DNA of 64,000 nucleotides from Solibacillus palustris (GCF_022549215.1 NZ_JAKZFC010000001.1:992001-1056000), one strand, 5' to 3'; positions 18,798 through 26,977 are shown, numbered from the stretch's first letter. Notes: a model not told the origin generated them from the sequence alone. Numbers and translations: made by a program.

Positions 18798-20489
18798 ATG
18801 AAGAAAATTGTAATCGTTGGTGGCGTTGCAGGTGGTGCATCTGCAGCAGCACGAATTCGTCGTTTAGATGAAGAAGCACAAATTGTCATGTTTGAAAAAG
18901 GTCCCCATGTATCGTTTTCAAATTGTTCGTTACCGTTTTATTTAAGCGGTGTTGTAGCAGATTCGAAAAAATTAGTTATGATGAACCCAAACTCATTTGA
19001 AGCAAAATATAATATTGATGCACGTGTAAATAGTGAAGTTATTGCAATTAATCGTGACCAAAAATTAGTAACAGTAAAAAATGTAGTAACAGGTGAAAGC
19101 TATGAAGAAACGTATGATTTGTTAATTTTATCACCAGGGGCAAGTCCAATTGTACCAAAGCTTGAAGGTGTTGATTTACCGCATGTATTTACAGTCCGTA
19201 ATGTTGTAGATATTGAAAAGCTACACAATGCGATTATTGAAAAGAATGCAAAAAGCATTGCTGTTATCGGTGGTGGCTTTATCGGTGTGGAAGTGGCTGA
19301 AAACTTACGCTTAGCTAGTCGTAATGTTAGTTTAGTCGAGTTTGCTCCTCAAATTTTAACATCATTTGATGAAGATATGGTCCAAATTTTACATAAAGAA
19401 ATGATGGATCACGGTGTGGATTTAGTTGTTGGGGATGGTTTAGCGTCAATTAATGAGCAGGCCATTACGCTAAATTCAGGTAAAGTCATTGATGCGGATA
19501 TCGTGGTCTTAGCGATCGGGGTACGTCCTGAAACAACATTAGCGGTTGAAGCAAATCTTGAAATCGGTGAAACAGGGGCAATCGCAGTTAACCAAAACTA
19601 TCAAACGAGTGACCGTAATATTTATGCGGTAGGTGATGTGATTGAAGTATATCACCGCCTATTGAACAAAAAAACACGTTTAGCGCTTGCGGGACCGGCA
19701 CAAAAGCAAGCACGTGCGATTGCAGACCATATTTACGGCATTCCGAACCAAAATCGTGGTGTGATTGGTTCATCAAGCATTCAAGTGTTTGATTTAGCAG
19801 CTGCATCAACAGGATTAAATGAGCGCACAGCGAAGCAATTAGGCATACCGACAGAAGCGGTGTATGTTATTGCACCGGATAAAGTAGGTTTAATGCCATC
19901 TAGTAATCCGCTACATTTCAAGTTAATTTACGAAGTGCCTACAGGACGTATTCTAGGTGCGCAAGCGATCGGTAAAGGGAATGCTGATAAGCGTGTTGAT
20001 GTGATTGCGACACTCATTTCAATGGGCGGAACAATCGAAGACTTAAAAGATTTAGAGCTTTCGTATTCACCGATGTTCTCAACAGCAAAGGACGTATCAA
20101 ATATGGCGGCCCTTGTAGCATCGAACATTATGGCAGGTCGCTTTAAGCAAGTACGAGTTGACGAAGTACGCGGGTTAGTAGAATCAGGTGCTGTCATTAT
20201 TGATGTTCGTGAGCCAAATGAATTTGCAAACGGTGCATTAAAAGGTGCGGTCAATATCCCACTTGGTGAAATTCGTGCACGCATGAGCGAAATTCCAAAA
20301 GATGTACCGGTATACGTACATTGCCGTTCATCTCAACGTAGCTATAATGCAGTAATGGCACTTGAAAACAGTGGTTATGATAATGTTTATAACATTTCAG
20401 GTTCGTTTTTAGGGATTAGTTTATACGAATATTTCAACGATCAGCGTTTAGCACGTGAACCGATTGTAACAAGCTATAATTTTAAATAA
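18798..20489 (+). CDS. cdr: CoA-disulfide reductase fused to rhodanese
   Basis: 563 residues. FAD/NAD-binding disulfide reductase core with IVGGVAGGASAAARIRR at the N-terminus, the single active-site Cys43 in SFSNCSLPFY and a second Rossmann motif VIGGGFIGVEVAE near 155. A C-terminal rhodanese domain (about 455-545) carries Cys509 in HCRSSQRS. This is the CoADR-Rhd architecture known to reduce CoA disulfide or CoA persulfide with NAD(P)H. Its promoter carries a CstR operator, linking it to the sulfur locus downstream. ATG with AAAAGGGG upstream. Confidence 0.93.
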   Translation: MKKIVIVGGVAGGASAAARIRRLDEEAQIVMFEKGPHVSFSNCSLPFYLSGVVADSKKLVMMNPNSFEAKYNIDARVNSEVIAINRDQKLVTVKNVVTGESYEETYDLLILSPGASPIVPKLEGVDLPHVFTVRNVVDIEKLHNAIIEKNAKSIAVIGGGFIGVEVAENLRLASRNVSLVEFAPQILTSFDEDMVQILHKEMMDHGVDLVVGDGLASINEQAITLNSGKVIDADIVVLAIGVRPETTLAVEANLEIGETGAIAVNQNYQTSDRNIYAVGDVIEVYHRLLNKKTRLALAGPAQKQARAIADHIYGIPNQNRGVIGSSSIQVFDLAAASTGLNERTAKQLGIPTEAVYVIAPDKVGLMPSSNPLHFKLIYEVPTGRILGAQAIGKGNADKRVDVIATLISMGGTIEDLKDLELSYSPMFSTAKDVSNMAALVASNIMAGRFKQVRVDEVRGLVESGAVIIDVREPNEFANGALKGAVNIPLGEIRARMSEIPKDVPVYVHCRSSQRSYNAVMALENSGYDNVYNISGSFLGISLYEYFNDQRLAREPIVTSYNFK

Positions 20490-20845
20490 ATTACTCATAA
20501 TGAGTATTTTTCAATTCAAAATTTGGAACCAAATACATTTATCTAATATAATCCGTTCTGCTACGCTACGGGGGACGCTTTCCTGAGGGCGTGGCTCCAA
20601 AGCGTTGACAAACGTTTTGCGACGAGTAACCGCAGGAGTAACTTTGTTTTTTTCCGCGCACGCGCATGTCTCACGAGTTGCCTAACACTGCACCTAATCC
20701 AATATTTGTTAGTGAATTTATTCGGTATTGGTAAATTTTATATGGTGGGGATAATAAGTTTTATTTCCACCATAACTTTTCAGTTGACATATACCTAGAG
20801 GGGTATTATTATAAGGTTAAGCAAAACGAAGAAAGAGGTGAGCTT
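20490..20845. other. Gap between cdr and cstR
   Basis: A short hairpin with T run just after cdr (about 20491-20513) is a weak terminator. About 20560-20660 resembles a degenerate copy of a repeat common in Bacillales intergenic DNA (blocks such as CGCTACGGGGGACGCTTTCC and CGACGAGTAACC). The cstR promoter and operator lie at 20784-20812. No gene seen. Confidence 0.5.
20784..20812 (+). promoter_or_regulatory. Promoter with embedded CstR operator 2
   Basis: TTGACA (20784-20789), 17 bases, TATTAT (20807-20812), with the operator ATACCTAGAGGGGTAT at 20791-20806 filling the spacer. Same geometry as at cdr; implies autoregulation of cstR. Confidence 0.88.
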
Positions 20846-21106
20846 ATGCAATACGATGCAAAAGTAACAGCACGTATGAAACGAATTGAAGGTCAGCTTC
20901 GTGGCGTACTTCGCATGATGGAAGAAGAAAAAGATTGCAAAGAAGTCATCACACAGCTAAGCGCAATTCGTTCTGCAGTTGATCGAACAATCGGTGTTAT
21001 TGTATCCGACAATTTAGTTGAATGTTTGTCTAAAGAAACTGAAAATGAATTGGACAAAAACGAATTAGTCAAACAAGCAGTAGAATTATTAGTAAAAAGT
21101 CGATAA
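20846..21106 (+). CDS. cstR: CstR, persulfide-sensing repressor of the CsoR family
   Basis: 86-residue all-helical repressor. It keeps the two sensing cysteines at exactly positions 31 and 60, while the copper-ligand His of CsoR (four residues before the second Cys) is Asn56. That pattern separates sulfane-sulfur sensing CstR from copper-sensing CsoR. In characterised CstR, per- and polysulfides crosslink the two Cys and release DNA. It is the homologue of B. subtilis YrkD and sits before yrkE-like genes. AGAGGTGAG precedes the ATG. Confidence 0.92.
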   Translation: MQYDAKVTARMKRIEGQLRGVLRMMEEEKDCKEVITQLSAIRSAVDRTIGVIVSDNLVECLSKETENELDKNELVKQAVELLVKSR

Positions 21107-21130
21107 GGCTTTTTATTTTTCAATATTAAT

Positions 21131-21146
21131 ATACCTATACGGGTAA
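21131..21146 (+). promoter_or_regulatory. CstR operator 3
   Basis: ATACCTATACGGGTAA, an operator with one weaker half-site. It lies seven to eight bases before the ribosome site of the DsrE-like gene, closer to the start codon than the other operators. No clear promoter hexamers are visible. Confidence 0.7.
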
Positions 21147-21155
21147 GGAGATAAT

Positions 21156-21632
21156 ATGGGGAAGAAAAGAACAACAATCGTTTTATTTAGTGGAGATTAC
21201 GACAAGGCAATGGCAGCTTATATTATTGCAAATGGCGCGGCTGCTTATGATCATGAGGTAACAATCTTCCATACGTTCTGGGGTATCAATGCATTACGTA
21301 AAGAAGAACCAGTAGAAGTGAAAAAAGGTTTCCTAGAAAAAATGTTTGCAAAAATGATGCCACGTGGTGCTGAAAATCTAGGATTATCAAAAATGCAAAT
21401 GCTTGGTATAGGACCAAAGATGATCAAGCATGTAATGGAAAAACATAACGCGCTTACATTAACGCAGCTAATTGAAATGGCGCAAGAGCAAGACATTAAA
21501 CTTGTAACTTGTACAATGACAATGGATTTATTAGGGCTTCAAAAAGAAGAATTGCTAGACGGCATTGAATATGCAGGGGTTGCCGCATATTTAGCAGATG
21601 CTGAAGAAGGTACGGTAAACTTATTTATTTAA
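21156..21632 (+). CDS. yrkE: DsrE/DsrF-like sulfur-carrier family protein (YrkE type)
   Basis: 158 residues, DsrE2-like fold. The N-terminal strand TTIVLFSGDYDKAMAAYIIAN and the conserved Cys119 in LVTCTMTMDLLG mark the family. It probably relays sulfane sulfur as a protein persulfide between rhodanese, TusA and dioxygenase partners encoded around it. It matches B. subtilis YrkE in length and position after a CsoR-family gene. Ten bases separate it from the next rhodanese gene. Confidence 0.88.
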   Translation: MGKKRTTIVLFSGDYDKAMAAYIIANGAAAYDHEVTIFHTFWGINALRKEEPVEVKKGFLEKMFAKMMPRGAENLGLSKMQMLGIGPKMIKHVMEKHNALTLTQLIEMAQEQDIKLVTCTMTMDLLGLQKEELLDGIEYAGVAAYLADAEEGTVNLFI

Positions 21633-21642
21633 GAGGTGCTAA

Positions 21643-21984
21643 ATGGAAACAATCATTATCATTGCAGTTATTGTCGCATTTTTTGTGTGGCGTATGAAAC
21701 CGGCTAAAGGAGTTCAAACAATTTCTACAGCGAAAGCAAAAGAAATTATCAATGACAAAGATAAAGTGTTTATAGATGTACGAACACCAGCAGAATATAA
21801 GGCACGCAACGTTAGACAATTTAAAAATATGCCACTCGGTACGGACTTTTCTAAATTACCGAAAGATAAAGAAATTGTAGTCATTTGTCAGAGTGGTATG
21901 CGCTCTATGCAAGCATGTAAGCAGTTAAAAAAATTAGGTTTTGAAAAAGTAACGAATGTCCGTGGCGGCATGAGTGCTTATTAA
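21643..21984 (+). CDS. Membrane-anchored single-domain rhodanese
   Basis: 113 residues: N-terminal transmembrane anchor (about 3-17), then one rhodanese domain with active Cys82 in ICQSGMRS and the usual FIDVRTPAEY and VRGGM blocks. A sulfurtransferase at the inner face of the membrane that probably takes part in persulfide transfer with its neighbours. AGAGGTG precedes the ATG. Confidence 0.9.
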   Translation: METIIIIAVIVAFFVWRMKPAKGVQTISTAKAKEIINDKDKVFIDVRTPAEYKARNVRQFKNMPLGTDFSKLPKDKEIVVICQSGMRSMQACKQLKKLGFEKVTNVRGGMSAY

Positions 21985-21998
21985 GGGGAGACTATAAA

Positions 21999-22295
21999 AT
22001 GAAAACGATTTTACCACAAGAAGTACAGGGGAAATTACAAGCTGGCGAAGTATTAAATTTAATCGATGTTCGTGAAGTGGATGAAGTAACTGCGGGCCAT
22101 ATCCCTGGTATTACGCATATTCCACTTGGATTATTAGAATTCAAAATGAATGAGCTAGATAAAAAGAAATCATATATAATGGTTTGTCGTTCTGGTGGTC
22201 GCAGTGGGCAAGCAACAAACTTTTTAGCTTCACAAGGCTATGATGTAACGAATATGACTGGCGGCATGCTTGAGTGGGCTGGCGACGTAGAATAA
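21999..22295 (+). CDS. Single-domain rhodanese
   Basis: 98-residue cytoplasmic rhodanese with active Cys63 in VCRSGGRS, an LIDVREVDEV strand and GGMLEW at the end. AAGGGGAG precedes the ATG, 14 bases after the previous rhodanese gene. The two are not close duplicates: one has a membrane anchor and the active loops differ. Confidence 0.9.
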   Translation: MKTILPQEVQGKLQAGEVLNLIDVREVDEVTAGHIPGITHIPLGLLEFKMNELDKKKSYIMVCRSGGRSGQATNFLASQGYDVTNMTGGMLEWAGDVE

Positions 22296-22316
22296 TATTT
22301 TTTTTTGAAATGAAAT

Positions 22317-22332
22317 ATACCCTTATAGGTAT
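22317..22332 (+). promoter_or_regulatory. CstR operator 4
   Basis: ATACCCTTATAGGTAT, a good inverted repeat. TTGAAA (22305-22310) just upstream and TATTAT (22330-22335) overlapping its edge could form an internal promoter, though with a long 19-base spacer. Confidence 0.78.
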
Positions 22333-22347
22333 TATCGGAGGTTTACA

Positions 22348-22908
22348 ATGATTCAATCACATATGCAGTTAGATGCAAAAGGTCTAGCATGTCCAATGCC
22401 AATCGTCAGAACGAAAAAGGCAATGGTAGAAGTACAAGAAGGTCAAGTATTAGAAGTACAAGCAACAGATAAAGGCTCAGTTGCCGATTTAGCCGCTTGG
22501 TGTAAAACGGTAGGCCATCAATATATCGGTCATCAAGAGCAGAACGGGGTATTTTTCCATTACTTACGTAAGTGCAACCCTGAAACAAGTGATCAAGTTG
22601 AAAAAACATTTGAGCAAACAATTTCAATTGAACAAGTAATTCAAGCAGAAGGCACTATTTTAGACGTACGTGAAGCAGCAGAATATGCATTTGGTCATAT
22701 CCCTGGTGCAAAATCGATTCCAATGGGTGACTTGCAAGATTGTATAGCAGAACTAAATAAAGATGAAACTGTTTACCTCATTTGCCGTACAGGTACACGC
22801 TCAGATTTAGCTGCAAAACAATTAACAGAAGCAGGATTTACAAAAGTATATAATGTCTTACCAGGTATGACTGGCTATGAAGGCGAATTAGAGAAAGAGG
22901 TTAAATAA
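22348..22908 (+). CDS. yrkF: TusA-rhodanese fusion (YrkF type)
   Basis: 186 residues. TusA domain at 5-75 with the CPMP motif (Cys15), joined to a rhodanese domain at about 88-180 with Cys146 in ICRTGTRS. The fusion couples a sulfur-carrier cysteine to a sulfurtransferase cysteine. Length and order match B. subtilis YrkF. It has its own CstR operator and a CGGAGG ribosome site, and is one base from the next gene. Confidence 0.92.
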   Translation: MIQSHMQLDAKGLACPMPIVRTKKAMVEVQEGQVLEVQATDKGSVADLAAWCKTVGHQYIGHQEQNGVFFHYLRKCNPETSDQVEKTFEQTISIEQVIQAEGTILDVREAAEYAFGHIPGAKSIPMGDLQDCIAELNKDETVYLICRTGTRSDLAAKQLTEAGFTKVYNVLPGMTGYEGELEKEVK

Positions 22909-22909
22909 C

Positions 22910-23305
22910 ATGTCAAACAAAGTAGCGATTATCGCAGCAAACGGTGGTCTTTTCGACGCTTATAAAGTATTCAATATAGCAACAGCGGCAGCAGCATCAG
23001 AAAAAGAAGTAGAAATTTTCTTCACATTTGAAGGCTTAAACCTAATTCATAAAGAAGCTATGCATGCTTTAGCAATGCCAGCAGGAAAAGAGCATTTCGC
23101 AGAAGGTTTTAAAAACGCACAAGTTCCATCAATTCCACAATTAGTGGAAATGGCGCAAGAGTTAGGAGTAAAATTCATCGCTTGCCAAATGACAATGGAT
23201 GTAATGGGCTTAACGAAAGAAAACTTCGTGGATGATATAGAAGTTGGTGGCGCTGTAACTTTCTTAGAGTTTGCTAAAGACGCAGCACCAACATTAACAT
23301 TCTAA
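22910..23305 (+). CDS. DsrE-like peroxiredoxin-fold protein
   Basis: 131 residues of the DsrE2/DsrE-like family, with conserved Cys92 in FIACQMTMDVMG, the equivalent of Cys119 in the YrkE-like protein at 21156. The two share the CxMTMDxxG block and so are distant paralogues. Tight spacing after yrkF suggests co-translation. Likely another sulfur relay protein; a specific role cannot be assigned. Confidence 0.85.
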   Translation: MSNKVAIIAANGGLFDAYKVFNIATAAAASEKEVEIFFTFEGLNLIHKEAMHALAMPAGKEHFAEGFKNAQVPSIPQLVEMAQELGVKFIACQMTMDVMGLTKENFVDDIEVGGAVTFLEFAKDAAPTLTF

Positions 23306-23359
23306 TGAAATATGATAGGGAGGGCTCGCTCTCTCTATCAAAAAAATTTAAATGAAAAT

Positions 23360-23375
23360 ATACCTGTGGGGGTAA
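23360..23375 (+). promoter_or_regulatory. CstR operator 5
   Basis: ATACCTGTGGGGGTAA lies just ahead of the rhodanese-MBL gene and after a short hairpin-like GAGGGCTCGCTCTC stretch (about 23320-23335). Confidence 0.75.
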
Positions 23376-23382
23376 TTTAGTT

Positions 23383-24510
23383 ATGACAGTAACAACTTGG
23401 AAAGCGGCGGATGTTGCGCGCTATGTAATTGACAATAAAGATTTATTTATTTTAGACGTACGTAATGAAGACGCATTTGAAGACTGGAAAATTGATGGCC
23501 ATAAATTTGAATACTTAAACATTCCATACTTTGAGTTATTAGATGGTGTGGAAGCAATTTTACCAAAAATCCCTACTGATAAAGATGTATTAGTTGTTTG
23601 TGCGAAGGAAGGTTCGTCAATTATGGTAGCAGAAATGCTATCAGATGCAGGGCGTAATGTTGGTTATTTAGCAGGCGGTATGAAATTATGGTCAACTTAT
23701 TTAGAGCCTATTAAAGTAGGGGACTTAAACGGTGGTGGTGAATTATATCAATTCGTTCGTTTAGGTAAAGGCTGTCTTTCTTATATGGCAATTTCTGATG
23801 GTGAAGCGGCAATTATTGATGCAGTACGCTTTACAGAAGTATTCACGAAGTTCGCTGAAGAAAAAGGGGTAGAAATTAAGCACGTATTTGACACACACTT
23901 ACACGCAGATCATATTTCTGGAGGTCGTCACATTGCAGCTGCTACTGATGCAACCTATTATTTACCACCAAAAGATGCAGAAGAAGTCGTGTTTGACTAT
24001 ACAGCTTTAGAAGACGGATTAACAGTGCAATTAGGTTCTTCTCAAATTGAAGTTGGCGCACTTTATTCACCAGGTCATACAATCGGTTCGACATCATTTG
24101 TAATCGATGAAAAATATTTATTAACAGGCGATATTTTATTCATCGATTCAATCGGACGTCCTGACTTAGCTGGTTTAGCTGAGGACTGGGTAGGCGATTT
24201 ACGTGAGACATTATACAAACGTTACCGTGAATTAGCAGAAGATTTAGTTGTATTACCAGCACACTTCATGATTATTGAAGAATTGAATGAAGATGGAACA
24301 GTAGCGAAACGTTTAGGTGATTTATTCGCTGAAAACCATGGTCTAAACGTGGAAGATGAAGCAGTATTCCGCAAAATGGTTACTGATGGATTACCACCAC
24401 AACCTAATGCTTACCAAGAAATTCGTCAAGTGAATATGGGTAAAATCACTCCAGAAGACGAAGAGCAAACAGAGATGGAGATTGGTCCAAATCGTTGCGC
24501 TGTGCGCTAA
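23383..24510 (+). CDS. yrkH: Rhodanese-persulfide dioxygenase-like metallo-beta-lactamase fusion (YrkH/CstB type)
   Basis: 375 residues. N-terminal rhodanese-like domain (1-110, Cys73 in VVCAKEGSS), then a metallo-beta-lactamase domain with THLHADH at 171-177, His232 in SPGHTIGS and Asp250 in LTGDILF. His172, His232 and Asp250 match the single-iron triad of ETHE1-type persulfide dioxygenases. Related proteins (CstB, YrkH) oxidise persulfides. The rhodanese domain is at the N-terminus, the opposite of ETHE1-rhodanese fusions. A Cys four residues from the C-terminus (NRCAVR) lies in a segment that forms half of a 17-bp hairpin. Confidence 0.9.
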   Translation: MTVTTWKAADVARYVIDNKDLFILDVRNEDAFEDWKIDGHKFEYLNIPYFELLDGVEAILPKIPTDKDVLVVCAKEGSSIMVAEMLSDAGRNVGYLAGGMKLWSTYLEPIKVGDLNGGGELYQFVRLGKGCLSYMAISDGEAAIIDAVRFTEVFTKFAEEKGVEIKHVFDTHLHADHISGGRHIAAATDATYYLPPKDAEEVVFDYTALEDGLTVQLGSSQIEVGALYSPGHTIGSTSFVIDEKYLLTGDILFIDSIGRPDLAGLAEDWVGDLRETLYKRYRELAEDLVVLPAHFMIIEELNEDGTVAKRLGDLFAENHGLNVEDEAVFRKMVTDGLPPQPNAYQEIRQVNMGKITPEDEEQTEMEIGPNRCAVR

Positions 24511-24525
24511 CGATTTGGACCAATC
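24480..24525 (+). other. 17-bp perfect inverted repeat around the yrkH stop codon
   Basis: 24480-24496 pairs perfectly with 24509-24525. The 12-base loop ends just at the stop codon, and the left arm encodes the last residues of YrkH. No T run follows, so it is not a standard terminator. It may protect the mRNA 3' end or act during translation termination. Confidence 0.8.
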
Positions 24526-24533
24526 AAGGGGAA

Positions 24534-24592
24534 CAAAAGCTAAAAACGCCACGTCGTGTGGCAACGCTTTTGTGACATGCATCGTGCATGCC
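24534..24592 (+). repeat. Structured intergenic module, copy A
   Basis: Outer stem CAAAAGC/GCTTTTG (24534-24540 with 24566-24572) encloses hairpin GCCAC-GTCGT-GTGGC. A second hairpin CATGC-ATCGT-GCATG follows. Linkers TAAAAAC and AAC are conserved with the other copies. It lies in the yrkH-yrkI gap. Two further small hairpins (24596-24608 and about 24656-24681) follow. Confidence 0.8.
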
Positions 24593-24741
24593 TCAAACCG
24601 TTGCACGGTACGCTAATTAGCCCAAGTAAAACAATTATGAAATGTTACACATACGCTTGCCTCACGCTCAAGAGGCAAGCAACCGTCTTGTACGGTAAAA
24701 TCGAAAACCGCTTACAAATTATACGAAAAGAGGAACTCAAC

Positions 24742-24969
24742 ATGAATATTACAAAAACTTTAGACGCAAAAGGCTTTGCTTGCCCAATGCCAATCGTGCG
24801 TACAAAGAAAACAATTGACACAATTAACTCAGGTGAAGTACTGGAAGTATTAGTAACAGACAAAGGTGCTTTAAGTGATTTCCCAGCGTGGTCAAAAGCA
24901 AGTGGACACACAATTTTAGAAACAAAAGAAGAAGATGGCGTACATTTCTTCTACATTCAAAAAGCATAA
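24742..24969 (+). CDS. yrkI: TusA-family sulfur carrier (YrkI type)
   Basis: 75 residues with the CPMP motif at Cys14 (KGFACPMPIVRTKK). Similar to the TusA half of the fusion at 22348. It accepts and passes on sulfane sulfur in the cytoplasm. The ATG at 24742 is preceded by AGAGGAA; the frame stays open far upstream through repeat DNA, which I do not count as coding. Matches YrkI by size and by position before a TauE-family exporter. Confidence 0.93.
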   Translation: MNITKTLDAKGFACPMPIVRTKKTIDTINSGEVLEVLVTDKGALSDFPAWSKASGHTILETKEEDGVHFFYIQKA

Positions 24970-24980
24970 CAGTGTTATAG

Positions 24981-25008
24981 GCGAGTAGGGCATTGTTCTA
25001 CTCGCTTT
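24981..25008 (+). terminator. Probable terminator after yrkI
   Basis: Eight-bp stem (24981-24988 with 24998-25005), nine-base loop, short TTT tail. Confidence 0.6.
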
Positions 25009-25050
25009 AACTTGATTCAGTGGGGTTCAAAGCACGACTGAATAGGGGAA

Positions 25051-25109
25051 CTCAGGCTAAGAACGTCTCGTCGTGCGGCAACGCCTGAGTGACCAATAGC
25101 GTGTTGGCC
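25051..25109 (+). repeat. Structured module, copy B1
   Basis: Outer stem CTCAGGC/GCCTGAG, inner GTCTC-GTCGT-GCGGC (one mismatch), second hairpin CCAAT-AGCGT-GTTGG. Linkers TAAGAAC and AAC. Confidence 0.78.
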
Positions 25110-25156
25110 TAAGCCCCGGCGGATGTCACAGATTTTTTAGGAGTTTTAAAGAGGAA

Positions 25157-25214
25157 GTCAGCCTAAAAACGTCACATCGTGTGACAACGGCTGACTGACC
25201 CACGTCCTGTGGCC
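25157..25214 (+). repeat. Structured module, copy B2
   Basis: Outer stem GTCAGCC/GGCTGAC, inner GTCAC-ATCGT-GTGAC, second hairpin CCAC-GTCCT-GTGG. Linkers TAAAAAC and AAC. Confidence 0.8.
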
Positions 25215-25285
25215 CCGAACTTGAAAAAAATCTGGACACAATTACGCCGAGGCGTAATTGATTACTTAGAAAGAAGGAAAAAGCA

Positions 25286-26071
25286 ATGCAAATCGATTTA
25301 TCATTCACTTATATTGGCGTCATTTTTGCGCTTGGATTTGTTGGTTCATTTATCTCGGGTATGCTCGGGGTCGGGGGTTCCATTATTAAATACCCGATGC
25401 TGCTGTACATTCCACCATTATTCGGTTTAGCGGCATTTACTGCACACGAAGTATCTGGTATTAGTGCTGTGCAAGTATTTTTCGCGTCAATTGCGGGTGT
25501 TTGGGCTTATCGTAAAAGCGGCTTATTAAATAAAGATTTAATCATTTACATGGGAGCATTCATATTAATTGGTAGCTTTATCGGTAGTTATGGGTCAGGC
25601 TTTTTATCAGAAGATGCCGTTAATATCGTCTATGGTTTACTCGCAGTTATTGCAGCGGTTATGATGTTTATTCCACGTAAAACCGTAGAGGATGCAAGCG
25701 TAATTACCTTTAATAAAGCATTGGCGAGCTCATTAGCATTAATTGTTGGGATTGGATCAGGAATTGTCGGGGCAGCAGGTGGCTTTTTACTTGTACCGAT
25801 TATGTTAACGGTATTAAAAATACCAACACGTGTGACAATCGCGACGAGTTTAGCGATTACATTTATTTCGTCAATTGGTGGTAGTGTTGGTAAGTTGATG
25901 ACAGGTCAAGTAGAATACTGGCCAGCCTTTTTAATGATTATTGCAAGTATCATTGCTGCTCCACTCGGCGCAAAAGCTGGGCAAAAAATGAACATCAAAA
26001 TTTTGCAAGCCTTACTTGCAATCCTAATTGGTGCAACGGCTATTAAAATATGGGTTGATATTTTGTTATAA
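25286..26071 (+). CDS. yrkJ: TauE/SafE-family sulfur anion exporter (YrkJ type)
   Basis: 261-residue polytopic membrane protein (about eight helices) of the TauE/SafE family, with the repeated Gly-rich [16 protein letters not shown] and [16 protein letters not shown] motifs of its two halves. Such proteins export sulfite, thiosulfate or sulfonates. Here the likely cargo is the sulfite or thiosulfate made by the persulfide dioxygenase. AGAAGGAAAAAGC precedes the ATG. A repeat element separates it from the rest of the operon. Confidence 0.9.
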   Translation: MQIDLSFTYIGVIFALGFVGSFISGMLGVGGSIIKYPMLLYIPPLFGLAAFTAHEVSGISAVQVFFASIAGVWAYRKSGLLNKDLIIYMGAFILIGSFIGSYGSGFLSEDAVNIVYGLLAVIAAVMMFIPRKTVEDASVITFNKALASSLALIVGIGSGIVGAAGGFLLVPIMLTVLKIPTRVTIATSLAITFISSIGGSVGKLMTGQVEYWPAFLMIIASIIAAPLGAKAGQKMNIKILQALLAILIGATAIKIWVDILL

Positions 26072-26080
26072 CAAATTGCG

Positions 26081-26120
26081 AAGGGAGTGTCCGAGAAGTA
26101 TTTCTGGGACACTTCCTTTG
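26081..26120. terminator. Terminator after yrkJ, part of a repeat family
   Basis: 12-pair stem (AAGGGAGTGTCC with GGACACTTCCTT, one wobble) around a loop of about 15 bases. The sequence is related in inverted orientation to the terminator at 44223-44264. Confidence 0.8.
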
Positions 26121-26200
26121 CGCCGAGGATGGTGAGAATTTATTCTGACCACCGCAGAAGCACCGCCTCAAGCGGATTATTATTACACGAGGCTTGCACT
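26081..26200 (-). repeat. Terminator-linked repeat, copy 1 (inverted)
   Basis: Read on the minus strand, this stretch matches 44090-44268: the GTGCTTCT...GGTGGTCAG block, TAATAATCC and the GGGA-TGTCC hairpin all recur. At the spot where the later copy contains a 59-nt structured module, this copy has unrelated sequence. Confidence 0.7.
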
Positions 26201-26236
26201 GTCCAAAAAGTTGTGACTTTTTGGATAGCCTCAATG

Positions 26237-26276
26237 AAAAGAAGCGCTACTTCCCAATTTCGAAGTAGCGCTTCTA
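26237..26276 (-). terminator. Terminator of the CarD-like gene
   Basis: 14-bp perfect stem (26240-26253 with 26262-26275) followed on the minus strand by TTTTCA. A second hairpin, TCCAAAAAGT paired with ACTTTTTGGA (26202-26225), lies beyond. Confidence 0.85.
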
Positions 26277-26290
26277 TTATGTGTATATGT

Positions 26291-26809
26291 TTAATAATGT
26301 GTAGCTATGGTAGTGTTGGCTTGAATTTTTTTGTGGATTTGTTGTTCGATTTGAGCTTTTGATTGCTTTAATGTTAGCTCTAAAATATCAAATATGACCA
26401 TTGAAATTTGCTGTAACATTTGTGCATCTTGTGAAGTGAGTTTCTTTTCTTGTTGTTGTAATTCTTGCTCTTTGCGAAGAATTGTATTCATGAGTTGTGC
26501 GATTTCTAAATGATTATTTTTACCCAAAATTTGAGAATGATTGCGTTGGCGATTTGATATGCGTTCGTCCCATTCGCTCGCTTCATTGGAAAAAATGTCG
26601 AGAATTTTACTTGCCTCATCGTAGCTAAGTAATTTTTCAAGCTGACTGTTATCGCTATCTACCGGGTGATATAGTGTGACACCCGGTTGCAATTTTGACT
26701 GTATAACATAGTACTGCATCGGTGTTCCAGTGAAATTTTGTTCTACAATGCTATCGATTTGGCAAATTCCGTGTGATTTATACAAAGTAAGATCACCAAT
26801 TTTGTACAT
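26291..26809 (-). CDS. CarD/CdnL-family transcription factor
   Basis: 172 residues from the ATG at 26809, preceded by AGGAGGG; the longer frame lacks a ribosome site. The N-terminal Tudor-like RNA polymerase-interaction domain (MYKIGDLTLYKSHGICQIDSI, about 1-60) is followed by a helical C-terminal half rich in Gln and Lys. In characterised members this family binds the RNAP beta subunit and stabilises open complexes. Its regulon here is unknown. Confidence 0.87.
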   Translation of the reverse strand: MYKIGDLTLYKSHGICQIDSIVEQNFTGTPMQYYVIQSKLQPGVTLYHPVDSDNSQLEKLLSYDEASKILDIFSNEASEWDERISNRQRNHSQILGKNNHLEIAQLMNTILRKEQELQQQEKKLTSQDAQMLQQISMVIFDILELTLKQSKAQIEQQIHKKIQANTTIATHY

Positions 26810-26977
26810 GTTTATAGCCCTCCTAAATGTTGTTAATTCTATTATAAGTGAAATAAAATTTTGCGTCAACTAAGTTGACTTTTAACTTGATTCAGAAAAT
26901 ACTTATTTACTATAAGCAATGCATCAGGTATGAAATCCTCCAATCAGCAGAGTTTATAAGCGGGCTGAATAGGGGAA

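Larger units (their letters stand above)
25011..25265 (+). repeat. Composite intergenic element B
   Basis: This fills the yrkI-yrkJ gap. It begins CTTGATTCAG, carries two copies of the 59-nt structured module (25051-25109 and 25157-25214), and has a long-range pair CAGATTTTTT (25129-25138) with AAAAAATCTG (25225-25234). It ends in a 10-bp palindromic hairpin (25239-25260). Related elements lie at 26885-27185, 48236-48395 and, inverted, 53776-53880. No gene here. Confidence 0.8.

Noticed and set aside
24556-24741. Upstream extension of the TusA gene (yrkI)
   Set aside because: The added sequence is translated repeat DNA; AGAGGAA and the ATG at 24742 give the standard 75-residue TusA.
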